Assembly: GCA_039519185.1 (NCBI GenBank)
Contig: CM076848.1
Coordinates: 34,460,849 to 34,524,848 of the forward strand
Length of the DNA: 64,000 nt
Origin: Astragalus membranaceus
Taxonomy: Eukaryota; Streptophyta; Magnoliopsida; Fabales; Fabaceae
Reading direction: 5' to 3'
Shown here: piece by piece, positions 47,036 to 58,779 of the stretch
Layout of the letters: the number at the start of each line of letters is the position of its first letter
Numbering within the stretch: the first letter of the stretch is position 1
Program-made: the position numbers and the translations under genes
The notes under the pieces: generated by a model
The model's database searches: none
What the model was told of the DNA's origin: nothing
Seen by the model: the letters and a program-made list of their open reading frames with translations, nothing else

Positions 47036-48513
47036 ATGGCGGAATTGATGATAGGGCCTCGCTTGTACAGTTGCTCTAATTGTAGAAACCATGTCTCACT
47101 TCATGATGATATCATTTCCAAGGCTTTTCAGGTCAAACTTCTCTCTCTCTCTCTCTCTCTGTTACTTTTCTCAGTGGCTGATTTTGGGGACCAGGCTTTT
47201 TATTCTTTCAGTGTAGTGTGAATTTAACTGCCCTTTGTTTGATTTTACTTTTTGCCTCTTTCACCTATTGGAACGTCGTGATTTGTTTGGTTTTGAGGGA
47301 AGGTAGGTAAGATGGAGGATTCTAGGGTTTATTTTCAGGTGAGGGAAAGAGATTGGAGCCTTGGAGCTTATGCTCTGCAAATGAGCTTTGTCTGTGGTTG
47401 AATTGAATCATCAATGTTACTAGCCTCACTTGAATCCACTTCTAAAGTCAAATAATCCATAACAGTCTTAAAAATGTGCATGTTTGGCTTTAGAAGTGAA
47501 TTCAAGTGAGCCTAGTAACATTGATGATTCAATTCAATCACAGACAAAGCTCATTTGCAGAGCATAAGCTCCAAGGCTCCAATCTCTTTCCCTCACCTGA
47601 AAATAAACCCTAAACCCTGCTATATGTCAATACTGAATTACTGATCAATTTCTTGTGCACTATGGGTCCAAGTTTGATGTAATGGTTACATGCTTTGCAG
47701 AGTAAATAAAACTACCAACTCCTTATGAGTTGAGTTTTGCTGATATCAGGTAGTTTGTATGGATGAGTGAACTGAAACTGATGGTGATGGTGCCAATTTA
47801 GGTTGCCAATGCTGAAACCATGTTTACTATAAATTATTTGCCTATACAGTTTGTGTGCTAGAGTGATACGAATGGTTATAGTGCCATTGGTCTTACTCTT
47901 ATAGTGCTTGCCAATTTAAGAGTGAAACTATTTTTTTTTTTAATTTGGAGAAGGGGAAAATTTTATTAATCAAAGTGGCACTAAAAATAGCCATTTTACA
48001 ACTGTCGGGAATTTGAACTCAGCACCTTGAGGATACAAAGCTAAACTCTTACCATTGAGCTAGCACCTCAAGTGTAATTTAAGAGTGATAGTTTGCCAGT
48101 TTTTTTCATTCGTTAATCGTTATTACATGATTAGTAGGCAAAAACAGTTCCAAGGGATCATTGTTTTCTCATTTGGACTTCGCGTTTTTTCTTTTGTTGT
48201 TCTTGATACTTGCATTTTAGTTTTTATAATCTTGACTCGTGCACATGCCTAGATCATTTACTGATATCATAATTTATGTATCCAGGGAAGAAACAGCCGA
48301 GCCTTTCTGTTTTCCCATGCAATGAATGTTGTCACTGGGCCAAAAGAAGACAGGAATCTCTTGACTGGCCTCCACACTGTTGCTGATGTTTATTGTGGTG
48401 ATTGCCGTGAAGTGCTGGGTTGGAAATATGAACGAGCTTATGAGGCATCTCAGAAGTACAAGGAAGGAAAATTCATACTTGAAAAGTCAAAAATTGTTAA
48501 GGAGAACTGGTAG
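47036..48513 (+). CDS. Yippee-like zinc-binding protein
   Basis: Two exons, 47036-47131 and 48286-48513, give 107 residues, standard length for plant Yippee-like proteins. The start MAELMIGPRLYSC is the first ATG in good order. Four zinc ligands fit the family consensus exactly: C13-X2-C16, 52 residues, C69-X2-C72. Other family hallmarks are SLHDDIISKAFQG across the splice junction, GLHTVADVYCGDC, VLGWKYERAYE and the C-terminus KYKEGKFILEKSKIVKENW. Yippee proteins form a beta-sandwich related to Mis18 and cereblon; the role in plants is poorly known, and in animals they associate with centrosomes or ubiquitin-ligase complexes. The 1.15-kb intron carries a long hairpin and a SINE. No damage seen. 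Confidence 0.96.
47323..47612 (+). repeat. Long near-perfect inverted repeat in the Yippee intron
   Basis: Arms 47324-47447 and 47488-47611 (124 bp each) are complementary with only three mismatches, separated by a 40-nt loop; the ends extend by TA. In the transcribed strand this would form a long hairpin RNA. No target-site duplication longer than TA was found. It is either a young fold-back MITE or an inverted duplication of a small segment. Confidence 0.9.
47926..48075 (-). mobile_element. tRNA-derived SINE with target duplication
   Basis: On the minus strand: box A TAGCTCAATGGTAAGAG, box B GAGTTCAAATTCCCGAC, then a body and A-rich tail (T-run at 47931-47942). The 13-bp duplication AATTTAAGAGTGA (47913-47925 and 48076-48088) flanks it. 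It lies in the Yippee intron, opposite in orientation to the gene. Confidence 0.85.
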
Positions 48514-49650
48514 TATTCCCTTCTGCTCCCCAATCCATTCATTCCTGTTATGAATTATGCTTTGTGATGTCCATCTTGTATAGGAGGTTCTTACCTACCA
48601 TTTAAAATTTGTCATTGCTTCACCATCTTCATTATATTTCCTCATCTTGTGACTAGAAGTGAAATTGTAAAATAAACCGTTAATTCCTTGTTAATAAAGT
48701 CGCATATCCATTTTCTGATCTTTGGATTTCAAGAACAATATTTGGTCCAAACTGTACCATTTTATGCATTTCCCTTTTGGAAAATGAACTTGGCTGACAT
48801 GAAATTTTTTGCTTCAGCTACCCTAATTACTTTCAGGGATTGTATGCATGTAGCTAGTCAATTTATGACCGTGAGATTGATCAGAGGTAATTTGAGGGGA
48901 AGACAAGAGAAGAGAAGAAAAGGGAAAAAAATTGACTTAATTGGAAATGAGATTCGGTTGTAGGTAGTAGCAGAGGATAGAATTATCCAGTGTTATTAGA
49001 CAAATAAGTAGAGATGAAATTTATGGTCAGAATGGATCGCCTAATTTGCTTGCTTAAAAGAAAAGTAGAGATGAAAATAGAAAAAGGCAATCCGTTGCAA
49101 GATTCATGGACTGACCCCATATTGGTCTAAAAGCTCATCTAGCTAAAAAACTTGTTTTAGATCACTTGAAAAACTATTATATGTCTAATAAGCTGATTCA
49201 TTTGATTATATTTTTAGTCTCCAATTATAGGAATATTTGGTTTTGGTCGTTTAAAATATCTCCTTTTGTCTCCAAAATCTTGAAATGTGTATAGTTTGGT
49301 TGTTAGTTATTGTTGTTTTGTTTTAGTTTACAAAAAAGTAATATTTGTTTTATGTTCAATTTGTCCTTTTTTTAATCATTTTATCGTGTTATTGGTGCGC
49401 GATATTCACTAGTTTTGTTGGGTGATTAATCTACGCTATGCTAGAGAGCTTGACTCGCCATGTGTACCAACTTTATTAGTTATTGTGGTTTTTCCCTCCC
49501 AATACCCGAACTTGAAACCTTAGGTGGGATCAGAATCATTTGGACTGACCTTTGTTGGTCAATTTGTCCTTCTTTTGATAGGGTTAAAAAAATTAAAATA
49601 AAAAGAAAAACTAGTTGAAAAAAGTTATATTTTAGGGACTAAAATTATAA
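48514..49650. other. Yippee 3' flank
   Basis: 3' UTR for a few hundred bases, then AT-rich sequence. A short frame at 48688-48963 shows no domain. A tRNA-like or SINE-like remnant may lie around 49400-49560 but lacks clear boxes. Confidence 0.35.
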
Positions 49651-49674
49651 TCTAATATCTAATATAATCTAATA

Positions 49675-51409
49675 TCTATTTATACAAACAAACTTCCTAT
49701 GAAATTACCAATTTAGATCTTTTATTAACAAGACGCATATCTAATTTAAGGGTAAAAATGTCATTATCCTCAATTTCTTTCTTTTTCTTCTTACACTCTC
49801 TTTCTTCCTTTTTTTCTCTTTCTTCTTACACTCTCTTTCCTCTTTTTCACTTTTCACTTAAACTCTCTTTCTTCCTTTTTTTTACTTTACTTTTACTTTT
49901 CCCATAAACAATTCTTTTCTTTCTCTTATAACTTCACTTTAGTTTTTTTAACTAAATTTCTAAATTTATACAAACAATATTTTACTAAAATTACCTATAA
50001 AAATGTAAATGAGTCACACTAAAAAACAAAAAAAAATATCACATTTTTGGAAAAAGTAATCACATTAAAATTTTAATTTCTCTCCGAAATCTGTTTACAC
50101 TCTTATTGATAATCTACTATCTATCTTTTACGATCTACTATAATCTACTAATCAACTAAAATAATCAATTGAAACTACGAGATAATTGCAATGATATATA
50201 AAAAAAACACGGGATAACTGCACTGATATATAAAAAAACACATGATTAATATTTGTCATTGATAATTAAATTTTTTGAAAACTACTATAAACCTACTATC
50301 TAAAAATAAGAAGATTTAATGACTATTTGATCTACAGATTAATATTTAAAACAAATATTTCTTATTGATAATCTACTATCTTTCGTTTACTATCTACTAT
50401 AATCTATTAATCAACTAAAATAATCAATTGAAACTACGAGATAACTGCACTGATGTATAAAATAACACGGGATAACTGCACTGATATATAAAAAAAACAC
50501 GAGATTAATATTTGTCATTGATAATTAAAATTTTTGAAGACTACTACTACAAACCTACTATCTAAAAAACAAGAAGACTTAATGACTATTTAAACTATAA
50601 ATTAATATTTAAAACATATATTTCTTTTTGATAATCTACTATCTACTATAATCTACTAATCAAATAAAATAATCAATTGAAACTACGAGATAACTACACT
50701 GATATATAAAAAACACGGGATAACTGCAGTGATATATAAAAAAACACGGGATTAATATTTGCCATTGATAAGTATAATTTTTGAAGACTACTATAAACCT
50801 ATTATCTAAAAAAACAAGAAGGCTTAATGACTATTTAAACTGAATATTTAAAACACACGTGACAAATATTTGTCACTAATACCTTAAAAAGGACAAATAA
50901 TTGTCACTAATATATAAAAAAAAACACGGGATAAATATTTCTTATTGATAATCTACTATCTATCTTTTACTATCTACTATAATCTACTAATCAACTCAAA
51001 TAATCAATTGAAACTATGAGATAACTGCACTGATACATAAAAAAACACAGGATAATTGCACTAATATATAAATAAATACGGGGATTACGGTAATGATATA
51101 TATAAAAACACAGGATAATTACAGTTTACACTGATATATAAAAAAACACGGGGTAACAAAATTGATATATAAAAAACACTGCACTGATATATAAAAAACA
51201 CGAGGTAAATGCAAAGATTGTTTTTAAATGATACTTTTACATTTTTAGATTTTAATACTTATCTATTTTTTATTTGAAACTCATTTTTTATTTACTTTAA
51301 ATTTGTCATTATTTTCACGGGATAATGTTCAGACTATTTAAATACTGTTTAAGTTCATTCATAAAAAAAACACGACAACACTCGTGCGTATCCACGAGTA
51401 TCGTACTAG
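49675..51409 (+). mobile_element. Non-autonomous Helitron with internal repeats
   Basis: The right end is a near-textbook Helitron terminus: a perfect hairpin ACTCGTG-CGTATC-CACGAGT (51380-51399), six bases, CTAG (51406-51409) and host T. The left end is probably at a TC in 49651-49675 (TCTATTTATACAAAC preferred), next to an A. Internally a unit of 260-310 bp (GATAATCTACTATC, CAATTGAAACTACGAGATAA, repeated CACGGGATAACTGCACTGAT) recurs about four times between 50100 and 51200. No Rep/helicase gene is present, so it is non-autonomous. Confidence 0.75.
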
Positions 51410-51595
51410 TTTTTAAGATAACAATTATATTTTTAGGTGGACCAATTTGAGGACATTCCAAAAAAGTGGGGGATGAAAAAATAACCTTTTGGACTGTAGC
51501 TGAACATTTCTAATAACCTAGTACAAGAAACTACTCTTATATTATATATTATCCTGAACTTATCTACTTGTTAATCGATCTAAAATTTTATTTCA

Positions 51596-51656
<61 letters not shown>
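51596..51656. repeat. (AT)n microsatellite
   Basis: About 30 uninterrupted AT dinucleotides between the Helitron and the next MITE. Confidence 0.97.
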
Positions 51657-51659
<3 letters not shown>

Positions 51660-51943
51660 AGTTGAGTCTATTGCTATGTTTTAAAAGGATCAGGTTTATG
51701 ACTTTTTTTTTTGGTCAATAGTTTATGACTTCTTTAAAGGTGTTAGATTTTTTTCAGGAAAAATAATAGTTAGCACAACCCTCTAAGAATATTTTTTTTT
51801 TGGTCCAAAACCCTATAAGAATATTAAGTGAGGTGTTGGAGCATGGAAGTATTTTAAGTTGTGTCTTATATGAATTCGTTTTTTGGTCAAAAGTTCAAAA
51901 ATATGACCCAACATACCAGTCATAGAGGCCCAATAGATACTGT

Positions 51944-53149
51944 TGTACCCCCACCACCTCTCTATCTACCCCCATCGACCCTGCAAAAAGACGTAATTGC
52001 CCTTCACAAAAATTAAAAATCCCGAACGTATCCTGATTTCAATTTTTTTTTTTGGAAATCGGATTTAGGTAAATCCGATTTCCACTAAAAAATTTAAAAA
52101 ATTTAAATCGGATTTAGGTAAATCCGATTTCCACTAAAAAATTTAAAAAAATAAAATCGGATTTATTTAAGATGGGGTAGATCCGCTTTGAAAAATAACA
52201 AATCGGATTTACCTTAATTGGGGGTAAATCCGATTTGTTATTTTTAAAAGCGGATCTACCCCCATATAAGGTAAATCCGCTTTTAAAAATAACCAAAGCG
52301 GATTTACCTTATGTGGGGGTAAATCCGCTTTGTTAACCTAATTAATAAATAACTCAGTTAAAATTTTAGATACAAATTTCGACCATCTTTTGGTTCTGTT
52401 TAGTGTGTGGTTCGTTAACACGTGACGATATTGTACGTCGGGAGAATAATTTAGGCTAAAAAATCAGTTTTCGGGCAACCTACTCAAATTGTAATGAAAC
52501 CACATTCTTTAAATCGGAAAAATATCAAGGATCAATACTCCTCAAGAAGGAACTTCTTTCAGGACTGGGGACCTCAAAATCCCAAATTCCATCGTTTACT
52601 ATTTTATATTAATTTTTTTAATTTTTCATAATCTCCAAAAAATCTGAAAAAATTTGCATAACCTTATTTTGGTTTTATTAGATTTTTAGTGGTGTTTTTA
52701 TAATTTTTGGATTAGTTTTGGCTGTTTAACGGATTTTTAGTAGCATTTTATAACCTTTTTTAAAAAATTAAATAAAAAACAATTTTTTTTAATAACAAAA
52801 TCGGATTTACCTTAGGTGGGATAAATCCGATTTTCTTTTTTTAGGGAAATCGGATTTACCTTAGGTGGGATAAATCCGATTTTCTCTTTTTTTAGGGAAA
52901 TCGGATTTATGTGCCCACCAGGTAAATCCGATTTCCAAAATAACAAAGCGGATTTACCTTCAGCTAAGGTAAATCCGCTTTGTTATTTTTGAAATCGGAT
53001 TTACCCCCATCTGAGGTAAATCCGACTTTAAAAATAACAAAGCGGATTTACCTTAGATGAAGGTAAATCCGAGCGAATTGTAAATTGGGCAGGGGTATTT
53101 TCGGGTTTTAGCAATTTGATGGGGGTAGATGGGAGTTGATGGGGGTACA
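51944..53149. mobile_element. Large MITE built from palindromic 30-40-bp modules
   Basis: Inverted ends TGTACCCCCACCACCTC..GGGAGTTGATGGGGGTACA with a second shared block ATCTACCCCCATC define 1206 bp. Next to each end are about six modules of the form AAATCGGATTTACC..GGTAAATCCGATTT or AAGCGGATTTACC..GGTAAATCCGCTTT, each itself palindromic (52053-52332 and 52797-53073). A unique 460-bp centre has no coding sequence. The architecture suggests a Mutator-like non-autonomous element; the target duplication was not identified. Confidence 0.75.
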
Positions 53150-53970
53150 AAAAAAAAAGGCCAAAACTTAAAAGTGGTTTGTGGCCCTAAAATTAGTAAA
53201 TGAGCGCGAGCCTATTTTAGTCAAGGCATTCATTTTTTTTAAAATATGTAAACACATTCTATTTCCTCCTAGGAATGTCATAGGAAATCCCTACTCCTAT
53301 TTTTTTTAAGCAAAAGGAAGGAATATAAAGTTTCGTTAAAACATTATGATGCAAAATTCTTTTGAGCAAAAAAACATTACGAAGGAAAAACAGTACCCCA
53401 ATAAAAACTAATTGATAAAAAGAAAAAAGAGACAAAGAAAACATGGAGGGGCTAAGCCAGTACTCATGAACAAAACAACATTATAACCAAAATGAAATAA
53501 AAGCAATACTATTATAAGAAAACTAGCTCGAAGGATGTCTAAATTGACGTGCAAAACATTATTATAATGACTTTTGTCCCTATCAGATCAGTCAAAGCAT
53601 TCGAGTTGCAACAGTATCTTCGACCCAAAAAAAAGTTGCAACTGTATAGTGAGACAGTTGATGTGATAGTTAAACTCTAACTTTTAAAAAGTAATGGATA
53701 AAAAATAAGTTAGTGATAGCGGATAAACAACTAATAGCGAATGAATCGATAGTGGATAATTAATAAGTTAAAGATTGAATTAAAGTGTTGGTAAAATTAA
53801 TATTTTAACTAGTTTAGAAATATAAAGAGCATAAATAAATGTTTGTAATTTATGATTAAAAATTAGAGAGAATGGCTTTAAAAAAATTAGAGTGAATATA
53901 TTCATTTAATAGAGGATAAATGACATAACCTTGTCCTTGTTTTTTATAAAATAATCACCATGTCACCAAC
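53150..53970. other. AT-rich spacer
   Basis: No gene, long repeat or element end recognised. Confidence 0.4.
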
Positions 53971-53974
53971 ATAA

Positions 53975-54125
53975 CATGATATGGCGCAAGTGGTAGATAC
54001 TTGTGTCTCTTAACCATTTAGTCCTGAGTTTGATTCCTAGCAAGTGCGTATGGAAAAATATTTGTCAGGAGAGTTCGACCCCTTAAATGGATCTCTGTTA
54101 CCTCGAACGATTAGTCTCTACAGTT
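53975..54125 (+). mobile_element. tRNA-derived SINE
   Basis: ATGGCGCAAGTGGTAGA (box A-like) and GAGTTTGATTCCTAGC (box B-like) are spaced as in tRNA-derived SINEs, followed by a GTTCGACCCC-containing body. No clear target duplication. Confidence 0.5.
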
Positions 54126-54176
54126 GTTCATGGAGGATACATTGATTTAAGAAAATACTCGACATGTCTGTATCTT

Positions 54177-55375
54177 CTAGTTAGTCAACACCCTAACCAT
54201 TACTATAGTTAGGTATCCACTCCCTTCCCCTTCAAGCCACAGATCCCGCCATATATTAATACCCGAACCACTACCAACATTCCACCTAGCTCCCAAAGAA
54301 ACCAATACCTGTGAAGTGTGGATGCTACGCCAAACATAACTGGGATTATGGCCCAAGCAGACCCCCAAGAAGTCCCCCGAGGAAAATATTTAGCTTTGAA
54401 GACACGTGTAGCATCCTTGTTGGTGCTCAAACGCCAACTTTGCTTCCCTAGCATGGCTAAATTGAAACCGTGGAAATGTCTGAAAGCCATTCCCCCAAAC
54501 TCCTTCTGCATTGTCAACTTATCCCAGCTAAGCCAGCTAATACCTCACTTAGTACCTCTTTTCGAACCCCACCAAAAGGAATTAATCATCCCATCCATCT
54601 CCTCTCCCAAGGTAGTAGCAATTAAGAAAGTGATCATGCAGTCAGTAGGAATAGCCCGAGCTACTGACTTAACAAGAACTTAGCTCCTTGCCTTAGAAAG
54701 GTGCCTCCCTGACCAATTTTGAATCTTCCTCCAAACTCTATCTCACAAATAAGTAAATAGTTTCTTCTTACTGCTCCCAATCATAGAGGGCAGCCCCAAA
54801 TACTTCCCAGTACCAATACATTCAGAAATCCCTAGATTAGCCACCACCTGCTCTCTAATATCTGCACTTGTGTTCTGGCTGAAGAAGATTTCCGACTCCT
54901 GGAGATTAATAGATTGTTCGGACGCTTTCCATATGTTGCAAGCACCTCTTTCAAGTTTTTACTTTCTTTGTCATCAGCCCTGCCAAACAAAAAACACTCA
55001 TCAGCAAATAACTAGTGTGTGAGGAGAGGAGCCCCTCGACACACTTTGACTTCGTGAAGGTCACCACGAGCCTCATACTTTTTGATAAGAGCAGTGAGTC
55101 CCTCCGCACATAGAATAAACAGGTAAGGTGACAGTGGGTCACCCTGCCTAAGTCCTCTCCCTAGTGAGACTCAGCCAACTTTTTCACCATTCATAAGCAA
55201 TGAATAATGCACCATTTCCACGCACATAGCCATCCAATTAACCCATTTTTCATGAAAATATTTTACGCATAACTGCCCGAAGATACCCCCAATCTACCCT
55301 ATCATAGGCCTTACTAATATCAATCTTCAATGCTAGCTCACCCACCATCCCCCGCACCTTACGCATAAACAGTCA
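54177..55375 (-). pseudogene. LINE reverse-transcriptase remnant
   Basis: The minus strand reads, in several frames, reverse-transcriptase motifs in order: KIDISKAYDRVDWGYLR (near 55330), LSPYLF followed by an RDSLLLSKSMRL stretch (near 55100), a LFADECFLFG segment (the usual FADD box, altered), and the downstream GGMAFRHFHGFNLAMLGKQS with KYFPRGTSW (54330-54520). Many stops and shifts. No 3' tail or target duplication was found. Confidence 0.8.
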
Positions 55376-55799
55376 TTTTAGTCTTGTGAGACATTGTAAC
55401 TATAGCCCTCGAATAGGTTAAAATTTCGAAAACAAATTCGAGTGTCTTCCAGATATAATTTTTGTGATTATACTAACTAATGAAAGACACATTTGAGGAT
55501 CAAGCTGATTTAAGAAATATATATTTAAAGACCAAACCGGTTAAAGGACATATGAGTATTTTTTTTTTACAAAACCGGTTAAGATATTTGATGATTTGTT
55601 TACTCGATATAAAGAAATAAAATAAGTACCAATTTTCTCTCAATTATCAATTGTAAATTTTGACATTCATTGGGGCAACAACTATTCTTTTTAGACGAAA
55701 CATTTATTTTGATAGAGATATTCAAGTAAAAAAATTTGGGTAGTGGGGGAAAGTGCCCCCAATTGCTACAACATAAATTTGTGCCTCTTAAAGTCCATT

Positions 55800-56177
55800 T
55801 GTTTTAGTTTCTAAGCAGATAAAATTATTCTGGACTGGACTAAGAGGCTCATTCAGCAATTGGATATGGATTGACCCAATCACTTTGGTCCATATCCACA
55901 ATATACACCCAATTATGACTATCATACTTGGATGGCTCAAATCAATTCTATCAATCCGACGGCTCACAACGAGCACGATTCCCTATAAATACTGGCACAC
56001 ATTCTCATTAATAGGTACATTCTCATTCCTAGAATATTACTACTCTCTCTTTCCCTATACTGACTTGGGCGTCGGAGTGGCATCGCAGGTGCCCCCTCCG
56101 GGATTCATTCAACACTCCGCTCGGATTGCAAGAGACCTACCAACAGCAGTCACCGCTGCGCTGCTAGGTACAGAACA
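55800..56177 (+). mobile_element. 5' LTR (left edge uncertain) of a Tat/Ogre-type element
   Basis: A TATA box TATAAATA (55984-55991), the phrase GACTTGGGCGTCGGAGTGGC and GCAGGTGCCCCCTCCGGG are typical of Tat-lineage Ty3/gypsy LTRs. The LTR ends at GAACA (56177), directly before the primer-binding site TGGCGACCACAGTGGGA (56179-56195). The left boundary is a guess, and the second LTR is not in the window. Confidence 0.7.
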
Positions 56178-56247
56178 TTGGCGACCACAGTGGGAGATAT
56201 CTATCTTTCACACCATCTCTACTCTTTGAACTTTCTCCTGCCTTCCC

Positions 56248-57780
56248 ATGGCACCCAGAGGTAGACCCCGAGTCCAAAGCATTACCGCTCCGCAACCCCA
56301 GCCAGAGGGCACTCCCGAAGGCCTTGTGGCTCTCACGCCAAACCAAGACATTCAGGTCCCGGCACCTCAGTCAGACTCTATCCAGATCCCCGTCCAACCT
56401 GGGGATGCGGCGACCATCCGCCAGCTCTTGGACCTGCTGTGCAACCGCACCCAGACTATGTTGCAGCAAGAAGCGCGCCTCAGGCAAATAGAGAGGCGAA
56501 TGACAGTCATGCCTGAGCAACCCCATCCTCGCTGGAACGCCCCTTCCCCAAGGACAATGAGCTCCAGGCGCCGCAGATCTCCACCCAAGCGTCATCACAA
56601 TCATCGCTCTCCACCTAGATAGAAGCGAGCTCGCCACTCTCCTCCTCGACGCGGCAGGCACCAAAGATCAGTCTCACCTCCAAGCACCCCTCCAACCTCG
56701 CCTGACAGTACATACTGGCCCGAGGAGTCTCTCCCCAGGTCCTCATCGCTCGCAACCTCCAATTCTCACGAGATGTCACGGAGCCGAGTCAAGACCCATA
56801 GGAGGCATCGCCAAAGATCTACATCGAGGAGATCTCCAGCCCGACGTGACCGTCGAGAGATAGATCTCGGGGACTGGTCACCTCACAACTCACGATGGTC
56901 CTCCAATGAAGGACCCTTCACTAGGAAGGTTGACGACTGCCCAATTCCGAGGACCTTAGAGAAGCTCCCAGCCCTCAAAACATACGACGGGACTGGAGAC
57001 CCTAACATGCATTTGGCCTACTTCTCTGTCATGATGATACCGGGGGGCAAGGGAACCTGTCCACTGCAAGATCTTTCCCCTCACTCTCACGGATTCAGCA
57101 CTAGCTTGGTTCCAGGAGTTGAAACCAAACTCTGTTTCATCCTGGGGGCAGCTGGCCACCATGTTCATAACCCGCTTTGTCGCTTCCCGCTTGAAGCCAA
57201 AATCTGAAGAGGTACTCAAGGCGATCAGGCAAGGAGAGAAAGAAACACTTAGAGAATATTTGGAAAGGTTCAAAAAGGAGGCTTGCAACGTCAGGAACCT
57301 CGAAGACAAGAGAAGGCTCTTTTGGATGAAGGATGGCCTTAAGAAAGGAAGCCTGTTTCAAAGAGACGCGGGGATTAACAAACCCCGAAGCTTGGATGAG
57401 TTCCTTCAGAAGGCACAAAAGTACATGGATTATGAAGAAGACAACATGGCGTACCAAGAGGAAGCCAAGGTTGGCAGCAAGAAGGACGAGCTGGCCTACA
57501 AGGCCGCTGAAGAGCCATGGCAGAAGCGAGCCCAGGATGACAGAACTCCTCGTGAGTCCCGACCTCGCCAAGGTCGCTTCCCAGAATACACCCTGCTGAA
57601 CACATCCCAGACTGACATCCCAGGCCAAACCTCTAAGAAGTACTGCCGTTATCACAAAAGTTATGGGCACAGTACCAACAAATGCAACACCCTCAGGGAT
57701 GACATTGAAGAAATGATCCGCGAAGGGAAGCTCACTCAATACGTGAATGAGGAAGATGATGAGACTCGTGACTCTGAATA
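56248..57780 (+). pseudogene. Ty3/gypsy (Tat/Ogre lineage) gag pseudogene
   Basis: ATG at 56248 begins MAPRGRPRVQS. A long Arg/Ser/Pro-rich N-terminus includes RRRRSPPKRHHNHRSPPR and RSTSRRSPARRDRRE. The capsid-like region follows with LPALKTYDGTGDPNMHL, IFPLTLTDSALAWFQEL, FVASRLKPKSEEVLKAIRQ and ETLREYLERFKKEACNV. A zinc-knuckle-like CRYHKSYGHSTNKC lies near 57640. One in-frame TAG (56620-56622) and one frameshift near 57065 break it, so no intact Gag can be made. No protease, reverse transcriptase, RNase H or integrase follows before the tandem repeats. Confidence 0.88.
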
Positions 57781-58304
57781 GGGAGCAGGACATCAGGACT
57801 AGAAACTAGAACTAGGCCTAGTTAAGAATTTTACTGTTTGGGCACAAATGCAGAATGTAAAAGCTCGATATAAAACTTCATTTTGCAATTACAGTTTTTG
57901 CTTTAGTTCACTAGATTGATGCTTGTTCCAAAGAAAAATTTCTTAAGGTCAAGAAAGAAAAAGGGCCCAACTCCATAGTTAGGGGTAGAGCGAGACAAGT
58001 TTGAGACCCGACATAGCCTGCAAGGACGGACTTCCTACCTTGCAGGGGCAACCTCGACATTAACTCTAAGCCAAGATCATCTTTCCAAGACAATGGTTTT
58101 GCAAATACATCTCTGGATGCGAGATCGCACGAAGTAGGCAAGCTAAGACGTGCACCTCCAATCCTAGCAAAGGAATCAAGAGTGCCACAGCACGCCGAAA
58201 CAAATAAGGCCATCGGTAAAAATACTGGTCAAAGGAAGACACCATGATCGTTTGCATTTTTCCTAATTACCAAAGCAAGAATCTCATAATTCTTTCCACT
58301 AAAT
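57781..58304. other. Untranslated internal region of the gypsy element
   Basis: No pol-like coding sequence in any frame. It links gag directly to the 81-bp tandem repeats. Confidence 0.5.
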
Positions 58305-58628
58305 GACCTTGGCGGTCACAAACCCTTGGGCGAGTTCTATCCGGGCCGAGTCCTGGTAAACTGTGCCAAGGGTATACTTCAAGCTGACCTTGGTGGTCAC
58401 AACCCCTTGGGCGGGTTCTATCCGGGCCGAGTCATGGTAAACTGTGCCAATGGTACACTTCAAGCTGACCTTGGTGGTCACAACCCGTTGGGCGAGTTCT
58501 ATTCGGGCCGAGTCCTGGTAAACTGTGCCAAGGGTATACTCCAAGATGGCCTTGGTGGTCACGACCCCTCATAATGAGTTCTATCCAGGTCAAGTCTTGG
58601 TAAACTCTGTTCAGAGTATACTTCATTA
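58305..58628 (+). repeat. Four tandem 81-bp repeats
   Basis: Units start at 58305, 58386, 58467 and 58548, each beginning GACCTTGGTGGTCACAA or close and containing GGGCCGAGTCCTGGTAAACT. The period is exactly 81 bp (27 codons) and one frame stays open across most of it (PGRVLVNCAKGILQADLGGH). Tandem repeats in untranslated internal regions are characteristic of Tat/Ogre elements. Confidence 0.93.
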
Positions 58629-58779
58629 AAATTTTGTCCCGAGAGGCGTCGACAACTTAACCGCCTAAAGCAAGACAAATTTAGCGACTGTCTACTGGAA
58701 AAATCCTAAGTCCAACGAGAAGGCGCACATGCGGAAAATCACCAGTAGGGCGTGAGACCATGAGGTCACGGCTCCATGA

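Noticed and set aside
47323..47612. Calling the intron hairpin a miRNA gene
   Set aside because: Arms are too long and too perfect for a conserved miRNA precursor and no mature sequence is recognisable; kept as an inverted repeat.
50100..51200. CRISPR-like array from regularly spaced repeats
   Set aside because: Repeat units are 260-310 bp and diverged, in plant DNA inside a Helitron; nothing like a CRISPR repeat-spacer pattern.
57137..57793. 218-codon minus-strand frame
   Set aside because: Antisense shadow of the gag region; no recognisable motif.
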